Shown: positions 51,343-60,876 of the stretch, piece by piece
How the letters are laid out: every line of letters begins with the position of its first letter
How positions within the stretch are numbered: the first letter of the stretch is position 1
Origin: Pseudomonas putida
Lineage (GTDB): Bacteria > Pseudomonadota > Gammaproteobacteria > Pseudomonadales > Pseudomonadaceae
DNA length: 64,000 nucleotides
Direction: 5' to 3'
Assembly: GCF_016406145.1 (NCBI RefSeq)
Contig: NZ_CP066306.1
Coordinates: 1,178,001-1,242,000 of the forward strand
Notes under the pieces: generated by a model
The model's database searches: none
What the model saw: only the letters and a program-made list of their open reading frames with translations
What the model was told of the DNA's origin: nothing
Position numbers and translations under genes: made by a program

Positions 51343-53451
51343 ATGACCAAGACCCTGCATCACCGTGCCTGCCACCTGTGTGAGGCGATCTGCGGGCTGA
51401 ATATCGAAGTTAGTCATGAAATCGACGGGGGCGCGCGCATCAGCGCAATCAAGGGCGACCCCCAGGACCCGTTCAGCCGTGGTCACATCTGCCCCAAGGC
51501 CGTGGCTTTGCAGGATATCCAGGATGACCCGGACCGTCTGCGCCAACCGCATCGACGGGTTGGTGAACGATGGGAGGCCATCAGCTGGGAGGAGGCTTTT
51601 GCCCTGGCCGCTGACAAGCTGTGGTCGATACAGCAGGCACATGGGCGCAACGCGGTGGCGGTTTACCAAGGTAACCCGAGCGTGCACAACTACGGCTTGA
51701 TGACCCACAGCAACTACTTCCTGGGACTGCTCAAGACGCGTAACCGCTTTTCCGCCACCTCGGTGGACCAGTTGCCCCAGCACCTGACCAGCTACCTGAT
51801 GTATGGCCATGGCCTGCTGTTGCCGATCCCGGACATCGACCATACCGATTTCATGCTGATCCTCGGTGGCAACCCTTTAGCCTCCAATGGCAGCATTATG
51901 ACCGTGCCGGATGTGGAAAAGCGCCTCAAGGCCTTGAAAGCGAGAGGTGGGCAACTGGTTGTGGTGGACCCGCGGCGCAGTGAAACCGCGGCCATGGCAG
52001 ACCGGCACCTGTTCGTGCGCCCCGGCGGCGATGCAGCGTTGCTGTGCGGTTTGCTCAATACCCTATTCGACGAAGGCCTGGCGCGTGGTTCGCATTTGCC
52101 GGTCAGCGGCCTGGAGCAGGTGCGCACGGCGATCAAGCCGTTCACCGCCGAGGCCATGAGCGCCCAGTGCGGGATCGACGCTGCCAGCATTCGCCAGTTG
52201 GCACGGGATTTCGCCGCTGCAGACAAGGCGGTCTGTTATGGCCGCATGGGCGTATCGACACAAGCTTTCGGCACCCTGTGCCACTGGCTGGTGCAAGTGA
52301 TCAATCTGGTAACCGGCAACCTGGATCGTCAAGGTGGTGCGCTGTGCACCGAGCCTGCTGTGGATCTGGTCGCGAGCACCTCGGGCGGTCATTTCAATGT
52401 CTGGCAGAGCCGCGTGTCGGGGTTGCCCGAATACGGTGGTGAGCTGCCCGTTGTGGCCATGGCCGAGGAAATGCTCACGCCGGGCGAGGGGCAGGTGCGG
52501 GCCCTGGTCACCGTCGCTGGTAACCCGGTGCTGTCCACACCCAATGGCAGGCAGGTGGATGTGGCGCTGCAGGGGCTGGAGTTCATGCTCAGCATCGACC
52601 TGTACATCAACGAGACGACCCGTCACGCCCATCTGATCCTGCCATCCACTTCAGCACTGGAAAACGACCATTACGACAGCACCTTCAACCTGTTGGCTGT
52701 GCGCAATGTCACCCGCTTCAACCGGGCCATACTGGCCAAGCCTGCAGGCGCCCTGCACGACTGGGAAATTTTCGTTGGCCTGGCGCAAGCCTTTGCCAAG
52801 CGTGCAGAACTGGAACTGAAACCGACCATCCCACCTGCGCAGATGATCGACCTGGCTTTGCGCAAGGGCCGCTATGGCGACGAAAGTCCCATCAACCTGT
52901 CGCTTGAAACGCTTGATCAATACCCGCACGGCCTCGATCTGGGCCCCCTGGGCGCTAACCTGCGAGGGCGTTTGGCGACTGCCAGCAAAGCCGTGGAAGC
53001 GGCGCCCCAGGTCGTGCTGGACGACTTGCGCCGTCTGGCCGAATTCGTACCGGCAGTAACGGGTGATTTGCTGCTTATCGGCCGCCGTCATGTACGCAGC
53101 AACAATTCGTGGATGCACAACTACCATCGCTTGGTCAAAGGCAAGCCACGTCATCAGTTATTGATGCATCCGCAGGATATGCGTCAGCGGCAGTTGGAGG
53201 ATGGCCAGCAGGTACGAATCCGCTCGCGCACCGGTGACCTGGAAGTCGAGGTCCAGGCCTGCGAGGACATGATGCCTGGCGTGGTCAGCCTGCCCCATGG
53301 CTTCGGTCATGGTCGCGGGGGCGTCAACATGCAGATCGCCCAGGCGCAACCCGGCATCAGTGCCAACGACCTGACTGATGAGCGCCTGCGTGATGCTGTT
53401 TCCGGGAATGCGGCGCTCAATGGCGTGCCCGTACAAGTAAGCGCCGCGTGA
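51343..53451 (+). CDS. Molybdopterin (bis-MGD) oxidoreductase, substrate unknown
   Basis: A 702-residue protein of the DMSO reductase/formate dehydrogenase family. The N-terminal 4Fe-4S motif has C10, C13, C17 and C50 (ACHLCEAICG, GHICPKA). Next come molybdopterin-binding stretches: GNPSVHNYGL, LGGNPLASNGS, VVVDPRRSETA, and VSLPHGFGH at the C-terminus. There is no Tat signal, so it is cytoplasmic. It has no partner subunits or cofactor genes here, so electron acceptor and substrate remain unknown. Confidence 0.9.
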   Translation: MTKTLHHRACHLCEAICGLNIEVSHEIDGGARISAIKGDPQDPFSRGHICPKAVALQDIQDDPDRLRQPHRRVGERWEAISWEEAFALAADKLWSIQQAHGRNAVAVYQGNPSVHNYGLMTHSNYFLGLLKTRNRFSATSVDQLPQHLTSYLMYGHGLLLPIPDIDHTDFMLILGGNPLASNGSIMTVPDVEKRLKALKARGGQLVVVDPRRSETAAMADRHLFVRPGGDAALLCGLLNTLFDEGLARGSHLPVSGLEQVRTAIKPFTAEAMSAQCGIDAASIRQLARDFAAADKAVCYGRMGVSTQAFGTLCHWLVQVINLVTGNLDRQGGALCTEPAVDLVASTSGGHFNVWQSRVSGLPEYGGELPVVAMAEEMLTPGEGQVRALVTVAGNPVLSTPNGRQVDVALQGLEFMLSIDLYINETTRHAHLILPSTSALENDHYDSTFNLLAVRNVTRFNRAILAKPAGALHDWEIFVGLAQAFAKRAELELKPTIPPAQMIDLALRKGRYGDESPINLSLETLDQYPHGLDLGPLGANLRGRLATASKAVEAAPQVVLDDLRRLAEFVPAVTGDLLLIGRRHVRSNNSWMHNYHRLVKGKPRHQLLMHPQDMRQRQLEDGQQVRIRSRTGDLEVEVQACEDMMPGVVSLPHGFGHGRGGVNMQIAQAQPGISANDLTDERLRDAVSGNAALNGVPVQVSAA

Positions 53452-53542
53452 GCTCTGGCAAGGCCGAGCACAAGGCTCAGGTTTCCGATACAATGCGTCA
53501 CCGTGCCGACCATCGAGTCGGAAAGTTCAGACGAGGTGTTCC

Positions 53543-53878
53543 ATGGATATCATCGAAACGATCAAAGAGCAGATTGCCAACAACACCATTCTGCTTTACA
53601 TGAAGGGCTCGCCGAATGCCCCGCAATGCGGGTTCTCGGCCAAGGCATCGCAAGCTGTGATGGGTTGTGGCGAAAAGTTTGCTTACGTGGATATCCTGCA
53701 GAACCCGGAAATCCGCGCCAACCTGCCCAAATACGCCAACTGGCCGACCTTCCCGCAACTGTGGGTAGCCGGCGAGCTGGTCGGCGGTAGCGATATCATG
53801 CTGGAGATGTTCGAGAACGGTGAGCTGCAGACGCTGATCAAGGACGCCGCTGCCAAGGCCAAGGCTTCCGAAGCCTGA
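53543..53878 (+). CDS. grxD: Monothiol glutaredoxin Grx4
   Basis: Cytoplasmic CGFS-type glutaredoxin of 111 residues that carries and inserts [2Fe-2S] clusters with glutathione. The active site is PQCGFSAKA, C29. WPTFPQLWVAGELVGGSDI is the glutathione-contacting region. AGGTGTTCC precedes the start. It faces the bfr gene across a bidirectional terminator; the region is about iron handling. Confidence 0.96.
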   Translation: MDIIETIKEQIANNTILLYMKGSPNAPQCGFSAKASQAVMGCGEKFAYVDILQNPEIRANLPKYANWPTFPQLWVAGELVGGSDIMLEMFENGELQTLIKDAAAKAKASEA

Positions 53879-53893
53879 TCTTTCGGCAAGCAT

Positions 53894-53922
53894 AAAAAAA
53901 CCCGCTCATGGCGGGTTTTTTT
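53894..53922. terminator. Bidirectional terminator between grxD and bfr
   Basis: AAAAAAACCCGC and GCGGGTTTTTTT form a perfect 12-bp stem with a 5-nt loop, with U-runs in both directions. Confidence 0.9.
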
Positions 53923-53934
53923 ATGGGCCGAAAT

Positions 53935-54408
53935 TTACTCTTCGCCCATCTGAGACTGCAGGTAGTTCTCGATGGTGATCTTGTCGATCAGGCTCAATTG
54001 AGTTTCCAGCCAGTCAATGTGTTCTTCTTCGGATTCGAGAATGTCTTCAAGCAGTTCACGCGAGCCGAAGTCGCCGACAGTTTCGCAGTGGGCGATGGCG
54101 GCTTTGAGATCGATCAGGCCTTTCTGCTCGATCTTCAGGTCGCACTCAAGCATTTCCTTGGTGTGCTCGCCGATCAGCAGCTTGCCCAGGTCCTGTACGT
54201 TCGGGATGCCCTCGAGAAAGAGAATACGCTTGATCAACTTGTCAGCGTGTTTCATCTCATCGATGGATTCCTTGTACTCGTGCTTGCCGAGTTTGTTCAG
54301 GCCCCAATCTTCGTACATGCGCGCGTGCAGGAAGTACTGGTTGATCGCGACCAGCTCGTTTCCGAGGATCTTGTTGAGATGCTGGATGACGCTTACGTCG
54401 CCTTTCAT
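53935..54408 (-). CDS. bfr: Bacterioferritin
   Basis: Haem-containing 24-mer iron-storage protein. It has 157 residues with four helices. The haem ligand is M52 ([10 protein letters not shown]). Ferroxidase residues include E18 ([10 protein letters not shown]), E51, H54, E94-region ([10 protein letters not shown]) and E127-H130 ([11 protein letters not shown]). The frame runs to 54474, but [16 protein letters not shown] with upstream AGGAAC fixes the start at 54408. It lies downstream of bfd on the same strand, with a terminator between. Confidence 0.95.
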   Translation of the reverse strand: MKGDVSVIQHLNKILGNELVAINQYFLHARMYEDWGLNKLGKHEYKESIDEMKHADKLIKRILFLEGIPNVQDLGKLLIGEHTKEMLECDLKIEQKGLIDLKAAIAHCETVGDFGSRELLEDILESEEEHIDWLETQLSLIDKITIENYLQSQMGEE

Positions 54409-54563
54409 GCGGGTTCCTGCCCTGAGAAGTGTGCCAATACAGGGAAGTTTGAGCCTGATAAGTAGGGCTGTCAAACCTAAGTTCTTGAATAATAAGTGAA
54501 AATTAATAGGAATAAGAATGTTTGTGAACCGCGTTGGGGCGCTAACTTATTGAATTGTAGGCA

Positions 54564-54590
54564 TAAAAAAACCGGACACGAGGTCCGGTT
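54564..54590 (-). terminator. Terminator of bfd
   Basis: On the minus strand AACCGGAC-N5-GTCCGGTT is followed by TTTTTT. It sits between bfd and bfr. Confidence 0.85.
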
Positions 54591-54607
54591 CTTCGAATAG
54601 GGCGATA

Positions 54608-54829
54608 TCAGGCGGCAGTAAATTCCACCGGATAGGGCAGGGTGGCTTGCTGGCTCACCTGAAGCTCGGTCAGGGTCTCCCGGACTACCTGCTTGGCCAG
54701 GCAGGCGCATTTGCCACATTGGCTGGCGACATTGGTCGCAGCTCTGACGTCCTTGTAGCTGCAGCATCCTTCATAGATCGCATCGCGGATCTGTCCGTCG
54801 GTCACGCCGACACAAAGACACACATACAT
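54608..54829 (-). CDS. bfd: Bacterioferritin-associated ferredoxin
   Basis: A 73-residue [2Fe-2S] protein that reduces and mobilises iron stored in bacterioferritin. The cluster ligands are C4 and C6 (MYVCLCVGVTDGQIRDAI) and the CGKCAC pair. It is typically induced under iron limitation, and a Fur-like box precedes it. Confidence 0.95.
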   Translation of the reverse strand: MYVCLCVGVTDGQIRDAIYEGCCSYKDVRAATNVASQCGKCACLAKQVVRETLTELQVSQQATLPYPVEFTAA

Positions 54830-54866
54830 AAAGTCGGACCATCGCTGGTTGAGTCGATGGGTGGAG

Positions 54867-54885
54867 AGTAATGGTAATGAGAATG
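54867..54885 (-). promoter_or_regulatory. Fur-box-like site upstream of bfd
   Basis: AGTAATGGTAATGAGAATG matches the 19-bp Fur consensus at about 12 positions. It is located 38-56 bp upstream of the bfd ATG. Iron-dependent repression of bfd is well known in Pseudomonas. Confidence 0.55.
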
Positions 54886-55042
54886 CTTGTCAAAACACTT
54901 TCTGTAAGTGCCGTGCTTGAGCGACCGGCGGTTGGATTCGGCCTGTCATCAGAAGCCGTGTATGATGGTCGGCCTTTGTTGGATGTCGGGCAAGCCCGCC
55001 TTGGCCTGGCAAACGGTTCTTCACCCTCATCAGGAGATTACA

Positions 55043-55645
55043 ATGAGCGTACTCGTTGGCAAAAAAGCCCCCGACTTCACCGTCCCGGCTGTACTGGGCA
55101 ATGGCGAAATCGTCGACAGCTTCAACCTGGCCTCGGCCATCAAGGGCAAGTACGGCCTGGTGTTCTTCTACCCATTGGACTTCACCTTCGTATGCCCGTC
55201 CGAGCTGATCGCCCTGGACAACCGCATTCCGGATTTCCAGGCTCGCAATGTTGAAGTGATCGGCGTTTCGATCGACTCGCACTTCACCCACAACGCCTGG
55301 CGTAACACCCCGGTCAACAATGGCGGTATCGGCCAGGTCAAATACACCCTGGCAGCCGACATGACCCACGAAATCTGCAAGGCCTACGACGTCGAGTCCG
55401 AAGGTGGCGTGGCTTTCCGTGGCGCCTTCCTGATCGACACCAACGGCGTTGTCCGTTCGCAGATCATCAACGACCTGCCGCTGGGCCGTAACATGGACGA
55501 GCTTCTGCGTCTGGTCGATGCCCTGCAATTCCACGAAGAGCACGGTGAAGTCTGCCCGGCCAACTGGAAGAAAGGCGACAAGGGCATGAACGCTTCGCCT
55601 GAAGGCGTTGCTGCTTACCTGAGCGAGAACGCTGGCAAGCTGTAA
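55043..55645 (+). CDS. Typical 2-Cys peroxiredoxin (AhpC/TSA family)
   Basis: Thiol peroxidase of 200 residues. The peroxidatic Cys is C51 (FTFVCPSELIA) and the resolving Cys C171 (GEVCPANWKKG). The start at 55043 has CAGGAG 7-8 nt upstream; the frame extends to 54908, but the extra 45 residues are not conserved in the family. It is a separate gene from the ahpC-ahpF pair, as no ahpF lies nearby, and probably uses thioredoxin. Confidence 0.94.
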   Translation: MSVLVGKKAPDFTVPAVLGNGEIVDSFNLASAIKGKYGLVFFYPLDFTFVCPSELIALDNRIPDFQARNVEVIGVSIDSHFTHNAWRNTPVNNGGIGQVKYTLAADMTHEICKAYDVESEGGVAFRGAFLIDTNGVVRSQIINDLPLGRNMDELLRLVDALQFHEEHGEVCPANWKKGDKGMNASPEGVAAYLSENAGKL

Positions 55646-55660
55646 TTGCCGAGCGCATAA

Positions 55661-55690
55661 AAAAACCGGCCTTCGTGGCCGGTTTTTTTT
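55661..55690 (+). terminator. Terminator after the peroxiredoxin gene
   Basis: AAAAACCGGCC and GGCCGGTTTTT pair around TTCGT, followed by TTT. It can act on both strands, hence also for rnt. An AGCTTGAAGCTTGAAGCTGC repeat follows. Confidence 0.9.
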
Positions 55691-55716
55691 AGCTTGAAGC
55701 TTGAAGCTGCGGCGCC

Positions 55717-56391
55717 TCAATCGTTGAAATCGCGCCAGCCGCCCATCTCTTTCCAGCGGTTGACGATGCCGCAGAAGAGTTCGGCTGTCTTCTCGGTGTC
55801 GTAACGTGCCGAGTGCGCCTCACGGCCGTCGAAGTCGATGTCTGCGCTCTGGCAGGCCCTGGCGAGCACGGTCTGGCCGTACGCCAGGCCAGCCAGGGTG
55901 GCGGTGTCGAAGCTGGAGAACGGGTGGAACGGGTTGCGCTTCAGATCGTTGCGCGTCACCGCCGCATTCAGGAAGCCCAGGTCGAAGCTGCTGTTGTGGC
56001 CGACCAGGATCGCCCGCTTGCAGCCGTTGGCTTTCAATGCCTTGCGCACGCCGCGGAAGATGTCGGTCAGCGCGTTTTCTTCGCTTACCGCCATACGCAG
56101 CGGGTGGTCCAGCTTGATACCAGTGAACTCCAGCGCGGCAGCCTCGATATTGGCGCCCTCGAACGGCTCCACACGGTAGAAGTAGGTGTGCTCCGGGAAC
56201 AGGAAACCCTTCTCGTCCATACCGATCGTCACCGCAGCGATTTCCAGCAGGGCATCGGTGGCGCTGTTGAAGCCGCCGGTCTCGACATCCACCACTACCG
56301 GCAGGTAGCCACGGAAGCGCTCGGCCATCGGGTGGCGCGAGCCGCTGCCGGCTTGACCGTCCTGATCGTCTTCGTAGAGGTCTTCGCTCAC
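55717..56391 (-). CDS. rnt: Ribonuclease T
   Basis: DEDD-family 3'-5' exonuclease that trims the 3' CCA end of tRNAs and matures other stable RNAs. It has 224 residues from the GTG at 56391. The ExoI motif is [19 protein letters not shown], Exo[13 protein letters not shown], and Exo[17 protein letters not shown]. The GTG start overlaps the pyrC stop (GTGA), so the genes are coupled; the longer frame to 56415 is less likely. Confidence 0.95.
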   Translation of the reverse strand: MSEDLYEDDQDGQAGSGSRHPMAERFRGYLPVVVDVETGGFNSATDALLEIAAVTIGMDEKGFLFPEHTYFYRVEPFEGANIEAAALEFTGIKLDHPLRMAVSEENALTDIFRGVRKALKANGCKRAILVGHNSSFDLGFLNAAVTRNDLKRNPFHPFSSFDTATLAGLAYGQTVLARACQSADIDFDGREAHSARYDTEKTAELFCGIVNRWKEMGGWRDFND

Positions 56392-57434
56392 GCGTTGTCC
56401 TCCAGCAGGCGCCAACGCAGTTTTTCACCGGCGCGCAGCGGGATCACGGTCTGCTCGCCAAACGGCAGGCTGTCCGGGGCCGTCCATTCTTCACGGACAA
56501 GGGTTATCGTGTCGGTATTTGCTGGCAGGCCGTAGAAGGCCGGACCATGCAGGCTGGCGAAACCTTCCAGTTTGTCCAGCGCATTGCGCTGTTCGAAGGC
56601 TTCGGCGTACATCTCGATGGCCGCGTACGCGGTGTAGCAACCGGCACAACCACAGGCGGCTTCTTTGGCGTGGCGGGCGTGGGGTGCCGAGTCAGTGCCG
56701 AGGAAGAACTTCGGGTTGCCACTGGTGGCCGCGTCCAGCAGCGCCACCTGGTGGGTGTTGCGCTTGAGAATCGGCAGGCAGTAAAAGTGCGGTCGAATGC
56801 CGCCGACCAGCATGTGGTTACGGTTGTACAAAAGATGCTGTGCGGTGATGGTCGCACCGACGTTGGCAGGCGCCTCGGTGACGAATTGAGCTGCATCGGC
56901 GGTGGTGATGTGCTCGAACACCACTTTCAGCGTTGGGAAGCGCTCTACCAGGCGACGCATGTGTTCGTCGATGAAGCGCTTTTCGCGGTCGAACACGTCG
57001 ATCTCGCTGCGGGTCACTTCACCATGCACCAGCAACGGCATGCCGACCTCAGCCAGCGCTTCGATAGCCGGGAAGATATTGTCGATGCTGGTCACGCCGG
57101 AATCGGAGTTGGTGGTGGCGCCGGCCGGATACAGCTTGGCGGCGTACACGATGCCGCTGGCCTTGGCCGCGCGGATGTCCTCGGGGCTGGTGCGGTCGGT
57201 GAGGTAAAGCACCATCAATGGCTCGAAGCGGCTACCGGCCGGACGGGCATTGAGGATGCGCTCACGGTAGGCCCCGGCTTCGTCGGCATTGCGTACCGGT
57301 GGAACCAGGTTGGGCATGATGATGGCACGGGCGAAAGTACGCGCCACATCGCCAACGGTATGGGGCAGGACGGCACCATCGCGCAGATGGATGTGCCAGT
57401 CGTCGGGACGCAGGAGGGTCAGGCGATCGGACAT
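56388..57434 (-). CDS. pyrC: Dihydroorotase
   Basis: Zinc enzyme of pyrimidine synthesis that cyclises carbamoyl-aspartate to dihydroorotate. It has 348 residues of the E. coli type. Metal ligands are seen in [15 protein letters not shown]; the carbamylated Lys lies in [16 protein letters not shown]; further His are in VHGEVTR and [10 protein letters not shown], and the Asp in LGTDSAPH. It is the first gene of pyrC-rnt and is divergent from motY. Confidence 0.96.
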   Translation of the reverse strand: MSDRLTLLRPDDWHIHLRDGAVLPHTVGDVARTFARAIIMPNLVPPVRNADEAGAYRERILNARPAGSRFEPLMVLYLTDRTSPEDIRAAKASGIVYAAKLYPAGATTNSDSGVTSIDNIFPAIEALAEVGMPLLVHGEVTRSEIDVFDREKRFIDEHMRRLVERFPTLKVVFEHITTADAAQFVTEAPANVGATITAQHLLYNRNHMLVGGIRPHFYCLPILKRNTHQVALLDAATSGNPKFFLGTDSAPHARHAKEAACGCAGCYTAYAAIEMYAEAFEQRNALDKLEGFASLHGPAFYGLPANTDTITLVREEWTAPDSLPFGEQTVIPLRAGEKLRWRLLEDNA

Positions 57435-57564
57435 TGGGGATTCCAGGCGGGTCGAACTCAGGCCCCAATGCTACCGGAAAACCCTCGCCCGAGCACGGCT
57501 ATCAAGTTTTCCGGCAAGCGTCCGATAGCCTGCCTGTAAGCCGTCAGAATTAGTGGAGCCTCCC

Positions 57565-58539
57565 GTGCGCCAGCGTTACCTAGCCCTGTTGACCCTGTTC
57601 GCCAGCCTGCCGGCCGGTGCATTGACCTTCCAGACCCGCATGGAAAACATCGCCTGGAAAGTCGAGGGTGATCAGTTCGAATGCCGCCTGATTCAGCCGA
57701 TCGACGGTTTCGGCAGTGGTGAGTTCGTGCGCCGGGCGGGTGAACAACCAGTGTTCCAGCTGCGTTCTGGTAGTAATGTGCTGGGCGCAGGTTCCGCCAC
57801 GCTGCTGGCGGCTGCGGCCCCTTGGCAGCCGGGGCGTGGCGATATCAACCTGGGGGCGGTGCGGCTGGCGCGCAATGGTGTGTTGTTCAGTTCATCCCAA
57901 AGCCAGGCCAGCCGCTTGATCAATGGGCTGCTCGATGGCCGCAGTACGGTGGTGCGAAGCTACACCGGGGAGGCGGGGCGACCGATCGAAGTACGTGTGC
58001 TGCCGGTGAGCTTTGCCAAGGCGTGGAGTGATTATCAGGCGTGTGCTGGCAAGATGTTGGCGATGAACTACGACCAGGTGCGTCAGACGCAGGTGGGGTT
58101 CCCAGGGGGAGGTATCGACCTGGATGCCGCGGCGCGGGCGCGACTGGATGTGATCCTGGATTACTTGCAGGCCGATCCGACGGTCAACCATATCGAGCTC
58201 AATGGCCACTCGGACAACAGTGGCAATCGTTTGACCAACCGTGATACTTCGCGGCGCCGTGCGTTGGCCGTTGCTGATTACCTCAAGGCCCATGGGGTGC
58301 CGGAAGAGCAGATTACCGTGCGCTTCCATGGCGAACGTTATCCTCTGGCGAAGAACAACAGCGCCGCAAACCGCGCACGCAACCGGCGCGTCAATATCGA
58401 ACTGGATCGTGTCGCGCCGATCGAGAAGCCTGCGGCCCAACCTGCCCAGCACCCGGCCCCCACAACCGCACCCGCTACGGTGCCGGCGCCAGGCCCCGCT
58501 AGCGCAGCTCCTGTGCCGTCTGCCGCTAAGTCTTCCTGA
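57565..58539 (+). CDS. motY: OmpA-family flagellar motor protein MotY
   Basis: Flagellar T-ring component that helps anchor the MotCD-type stators. It has 324 residues from the GTG at 57565 (GGAG at 57555-57558). The signal peptide is [17 protein letters not shown]. The N-terminal MotY domain has [20 protein letters not shown] and [18 protein letters not shown], and the C-terminal OmpA domain has [19 protein letters not shown] and [15 protein letters not shown] Pro/Ala tail ends the protein. The same rnt-pyrC-motY-argG order occurs in P. aeruginosa. Confidence 0.93.
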
Positions 58540-58570
58540 AGCTGCAGAGCGTCGCCCCTTTGACAGTTAC

Positions 58571-58631
58571 TGTCGCTTTGTCGTCAGAAGCTGTCGCCCC
58601 ACTGTAAATTTATCCGCAACGCCGGTAGAAT
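58571..58631 (+). promoter_or_regulatory. argG promoter with tandem ArgR half-sites
   Basis: TGTCGC occurs at 58571 and at 58592, exactly 21 bp apart; the second fits TGTCGC-N8-AA perfectly. The pair runs into a weak -35 (TGTAAA, 58603-58608), 17 bp before a good -10 (TAGAAT, 58626-58631). ArgR binding would repress argG. Confidence 0.7.
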
Positions 58632-58666
58632 CGATCCCTTTCCGTACAACCCCGTGGAGTAATGGC

Positions 58667-59884
58667 ATGGCGGACGTAAAAAAGGTCGTACTGGCGTATT
58701 CCGGCGGCCTTGATACTTCGGTGATTCTCAAGTGGCTGCAGGATACCTACGACTGCGAAGTGGTAACGTTCACCGCTGACCTGGGTCAGGGCGAAGAAGT
58801 CGAGCCGGCTCGCGCCAAAGCCCAGGCAATGGGCGTCAAAGAGATCTACATCGACGACCTGCGTGAAGAATTCGTGCGTGACTTCGTCTTCCCGATGTTC
58901 CGCGCCAACACCGTCTACGAAGGCGAGTACCTGCTGGGTACTTCCATCGCCCGTCCGCTGATCGCCAAGCGCCTGATCGAAATCGCCAACGAAACCGGCG
59001 CTGACGCCATTTCTCACGGCGCCACCGGCAAAGGCAACGACCAGGTTCGTTTCGAGCTGGGTGCCTATGCACTGAAGCCGGGCGTCAAGGTCATCGCCCC
59101 ATGGCGTGAGTGGGACCTGCTGTCCCGCGAGAAGCTGATGGACTACGCCGAGAAGCACGGTATCCCGATCGAGCGTCACGGCAAGAAGAAGTCGCCGTAC
59201 TCGATGGATGCCAACCTGCTGCATATCTCCTACGAAGGCGGTGTGCTGGAAGATACCTGGACCGAGCACGAAGAAGACATGTGGCGCTGGAGCGTCTCGC
59301 CGGAGAATGCTCCGGACCAGGCGACCTACATCGAACTGACCTACCGCAATGGTGACATCGTCGCCATCGATGGCGTGGAGAAGAGCCCGGCCACTGTCCT
59401 GGCAGACCTGAACCGCATTGGCGGTGCGAACGGTATCGGCCGTCTGGACATCGTCGAAAACCGTTATGTGGGCATGAAGTCGCGCGGTTGCTACGAGACC
59501 CCCGGCGGTACCATCATGCTCAGGGCTCACCGTGCCATCGAGTCGATCACCCTGGACCGCGAAGTCGCTCACCTGAAAGACGAGCTGATGCCCAAGTACG
59601 CCAGCCTGATCTACACCGGCTACTGGTGGAGCCCGGAGCGCCTGATGCTTCAGCAGATGATCGACGCTTCGCAGGTCAACGTGAACGGCGTTGTGCGCCT
59701 GAAACTGTACAAGGGCAATGTCACCGTAGTCGGCCGCAAGTCGGACGACTCGCTGTTCGATGCCAACATCGCGACCTTTGAAGAAGATGGCGGCGCCTAC
59801 AACCAGGCCGATGCTGCGGGCTTCATCAAGCTCAATGCACTGCGCATGCGAATCGCTGCCAACAAAGGCCGCGCGTTGCTCTAA
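58667..59884 (+). CDS. argG: Argininosuccinate synthase
   Basis: Joins citrulline and aspartate with ATP, the penultimate step of arginine synthesis. It has 405 residues. The ATP P-loop is [11 protein letters not shown], and [12 protein letters not shown] and [12 protein letters not shown] are conserved. A long frame reaches back to 58241, but it lies inside mot[15 protein letters not shown] with GTGGAG upstream fixes the start. Confidence 0.97.
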
Positions 59885-59904
59885 GCCTTCAAGCGTATTG
59901 CATG

Positions 59905-59929
59905 AACCCCGGCTCTGGCCGGGGTTTTT
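59905..59929 (+). terminator. Intrinsic terminator of argG
   Basis: AACCCCGGC-TCTG-GCCGGGGTT followed by TTT lies 21 bp after the argG stop. Confidence 0.85.
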
Positions 59930-60004
59930 GTATGCGCTTCCCAATACCCACCTGCCCGACAATCCGTGAAAAAGTTTTCCGGTGTCTGCAAGATCGTGTG
60001 CCGG

Positions 60005-60511
60005 TTAATTCCTCAGATGTGTCGCGTTTTCCGGTAACTCACAGACCGACACGCGAAAACACTGCTGCTTGTCCAGATTGCAGTATATCCAGGTGCCCCC
60101 TGTAATTTGAGGTTGTGCAAGCGTCCTCATTACATGTTGCTCGATCATTCTTTGCGCATCAGGGCCCGAGAGCATGACAGTTACAGGTTCTGCTTCGGAT
60201 GATGGTTGTCGAGCGTTTTGCACGGGGCCGGCCGACGGGACGGTAACAGGTAAAACAGTAGTTGTTGGCTGCGGCGTACTGGTTGCACCGTCACCGGAAG
60301 TGCTTTCGGGTTTGTAAAGTGATTTGTAGTTGAAGTTGAGCGTCAGGAAAAATAGGCCTGTCAGAAAAAACGGAAAGCCCACTAAAAACCAGGTATAGAG
60401 GCTCTGGCTTTTTTCGCTGAGAAACGGAAGTGTCGCCAGTGCAGAGGCCTCGATGATGCCTGCAAAGATGGCGATGATCGTCATTGGGGCGGTGGGTTGG
60501 TTTGCAGCCAT
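60005..60511 (-). CDS. Unrecognised small membrane protein
   Basis: A 168-residue protein with no family I recognise. The start at 60511 has GGAGG 8 nt upstream (CAGGAGGCCAACATCATG). Two hydrophobic helices are seen: TIIAIFAGIIEASALATLPF and WFLVGFPFFLTGLFFLTLNF. A Pro/Thr/Ser-rich linker (about 75-110) follows, then a small C-terminal domain with two Cys (WIYCNLDKQQCFRVSVCEL) that may be outside the membrane or bind something. It is divergent from the BvgA-like regulator gene, with which it shares its promoter region. Confidence 0.75.
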   Translation of the reverse strand: MAANQPTAPMTIIAIFAGIIEASALATLPFLSEKSQSLYTWFLVGFPFFLTGLFFLTLNFNYKSLYKPESTSGDGATSTPQPTTTVLPVTVPSAGPVQNARQPSSEAEPVTVMLSGPDAQRMIEQHVMRTLAQPQITGGTWIYCNLDKQQCFRVSVCELPENATHLRN

Positions 60512-60876
60512 GATGTTGGCCTCCTGCGTTTTTCCAATCAATACCCTACCGAGCCGCTCAACCAAATTATGCACCGTTTCCGGGGGGTGAAATTGATCCC
60601 GGCATGTCGGAATGTCTGAAACTGATTTTATTTGGCTATTGGATTGTTTTTTGATTTCTGCAGATCTTTATCTCTGTTTTGAGGAAGTGGGAATGCGCTT
60701 CTGCGGCTAATCAGGTATTCATATTGGATGATTAGTTGCGTGTTGTAGGAAAATTCCTAAACCGACGTAAGGTTCATCTATTCATGTGTTTGCGCGGGAA
60801 ATGGGCGCGCCACAATGCTTGCTGCTCGGTTATTGTGGCGCGTCGTCAAAGCAAATAATGAATGAATGGATATCGC
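60512..60876. other. A/T-rich divergent promoter region with TAGGAA-N2-TTCCTA palindrome
   Basis: No ORF. It is clearly A/T-richer than its surroundings (60620-60790). TAGGAAAATTCCTA (60746-60759) has perfect 6-bp arms and contains the TTTTCCTA heptad type bound by BvgA-like regulators, 118 bp upstream of such a regulator gene. Confidence 0.5.

Noticed and set aside
51181..51843. 220-codon frame on the - strand near the molybdopterin oxidoreductase
   Set aside because: Mostly antisense to the oxidoreductase; no motif or ribosome site.
54586..54607. Possible sRNA between bfd and bfr
   Set aside because: The sequence is explained by the bfd terminator; no promoter of its own was visible.
58241..58666. 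Extension of argG back to 58241
   Set aside because: It overlaps the end of motY in another frame; argG starts at [14 protein letters not shown] with a ribosome site.
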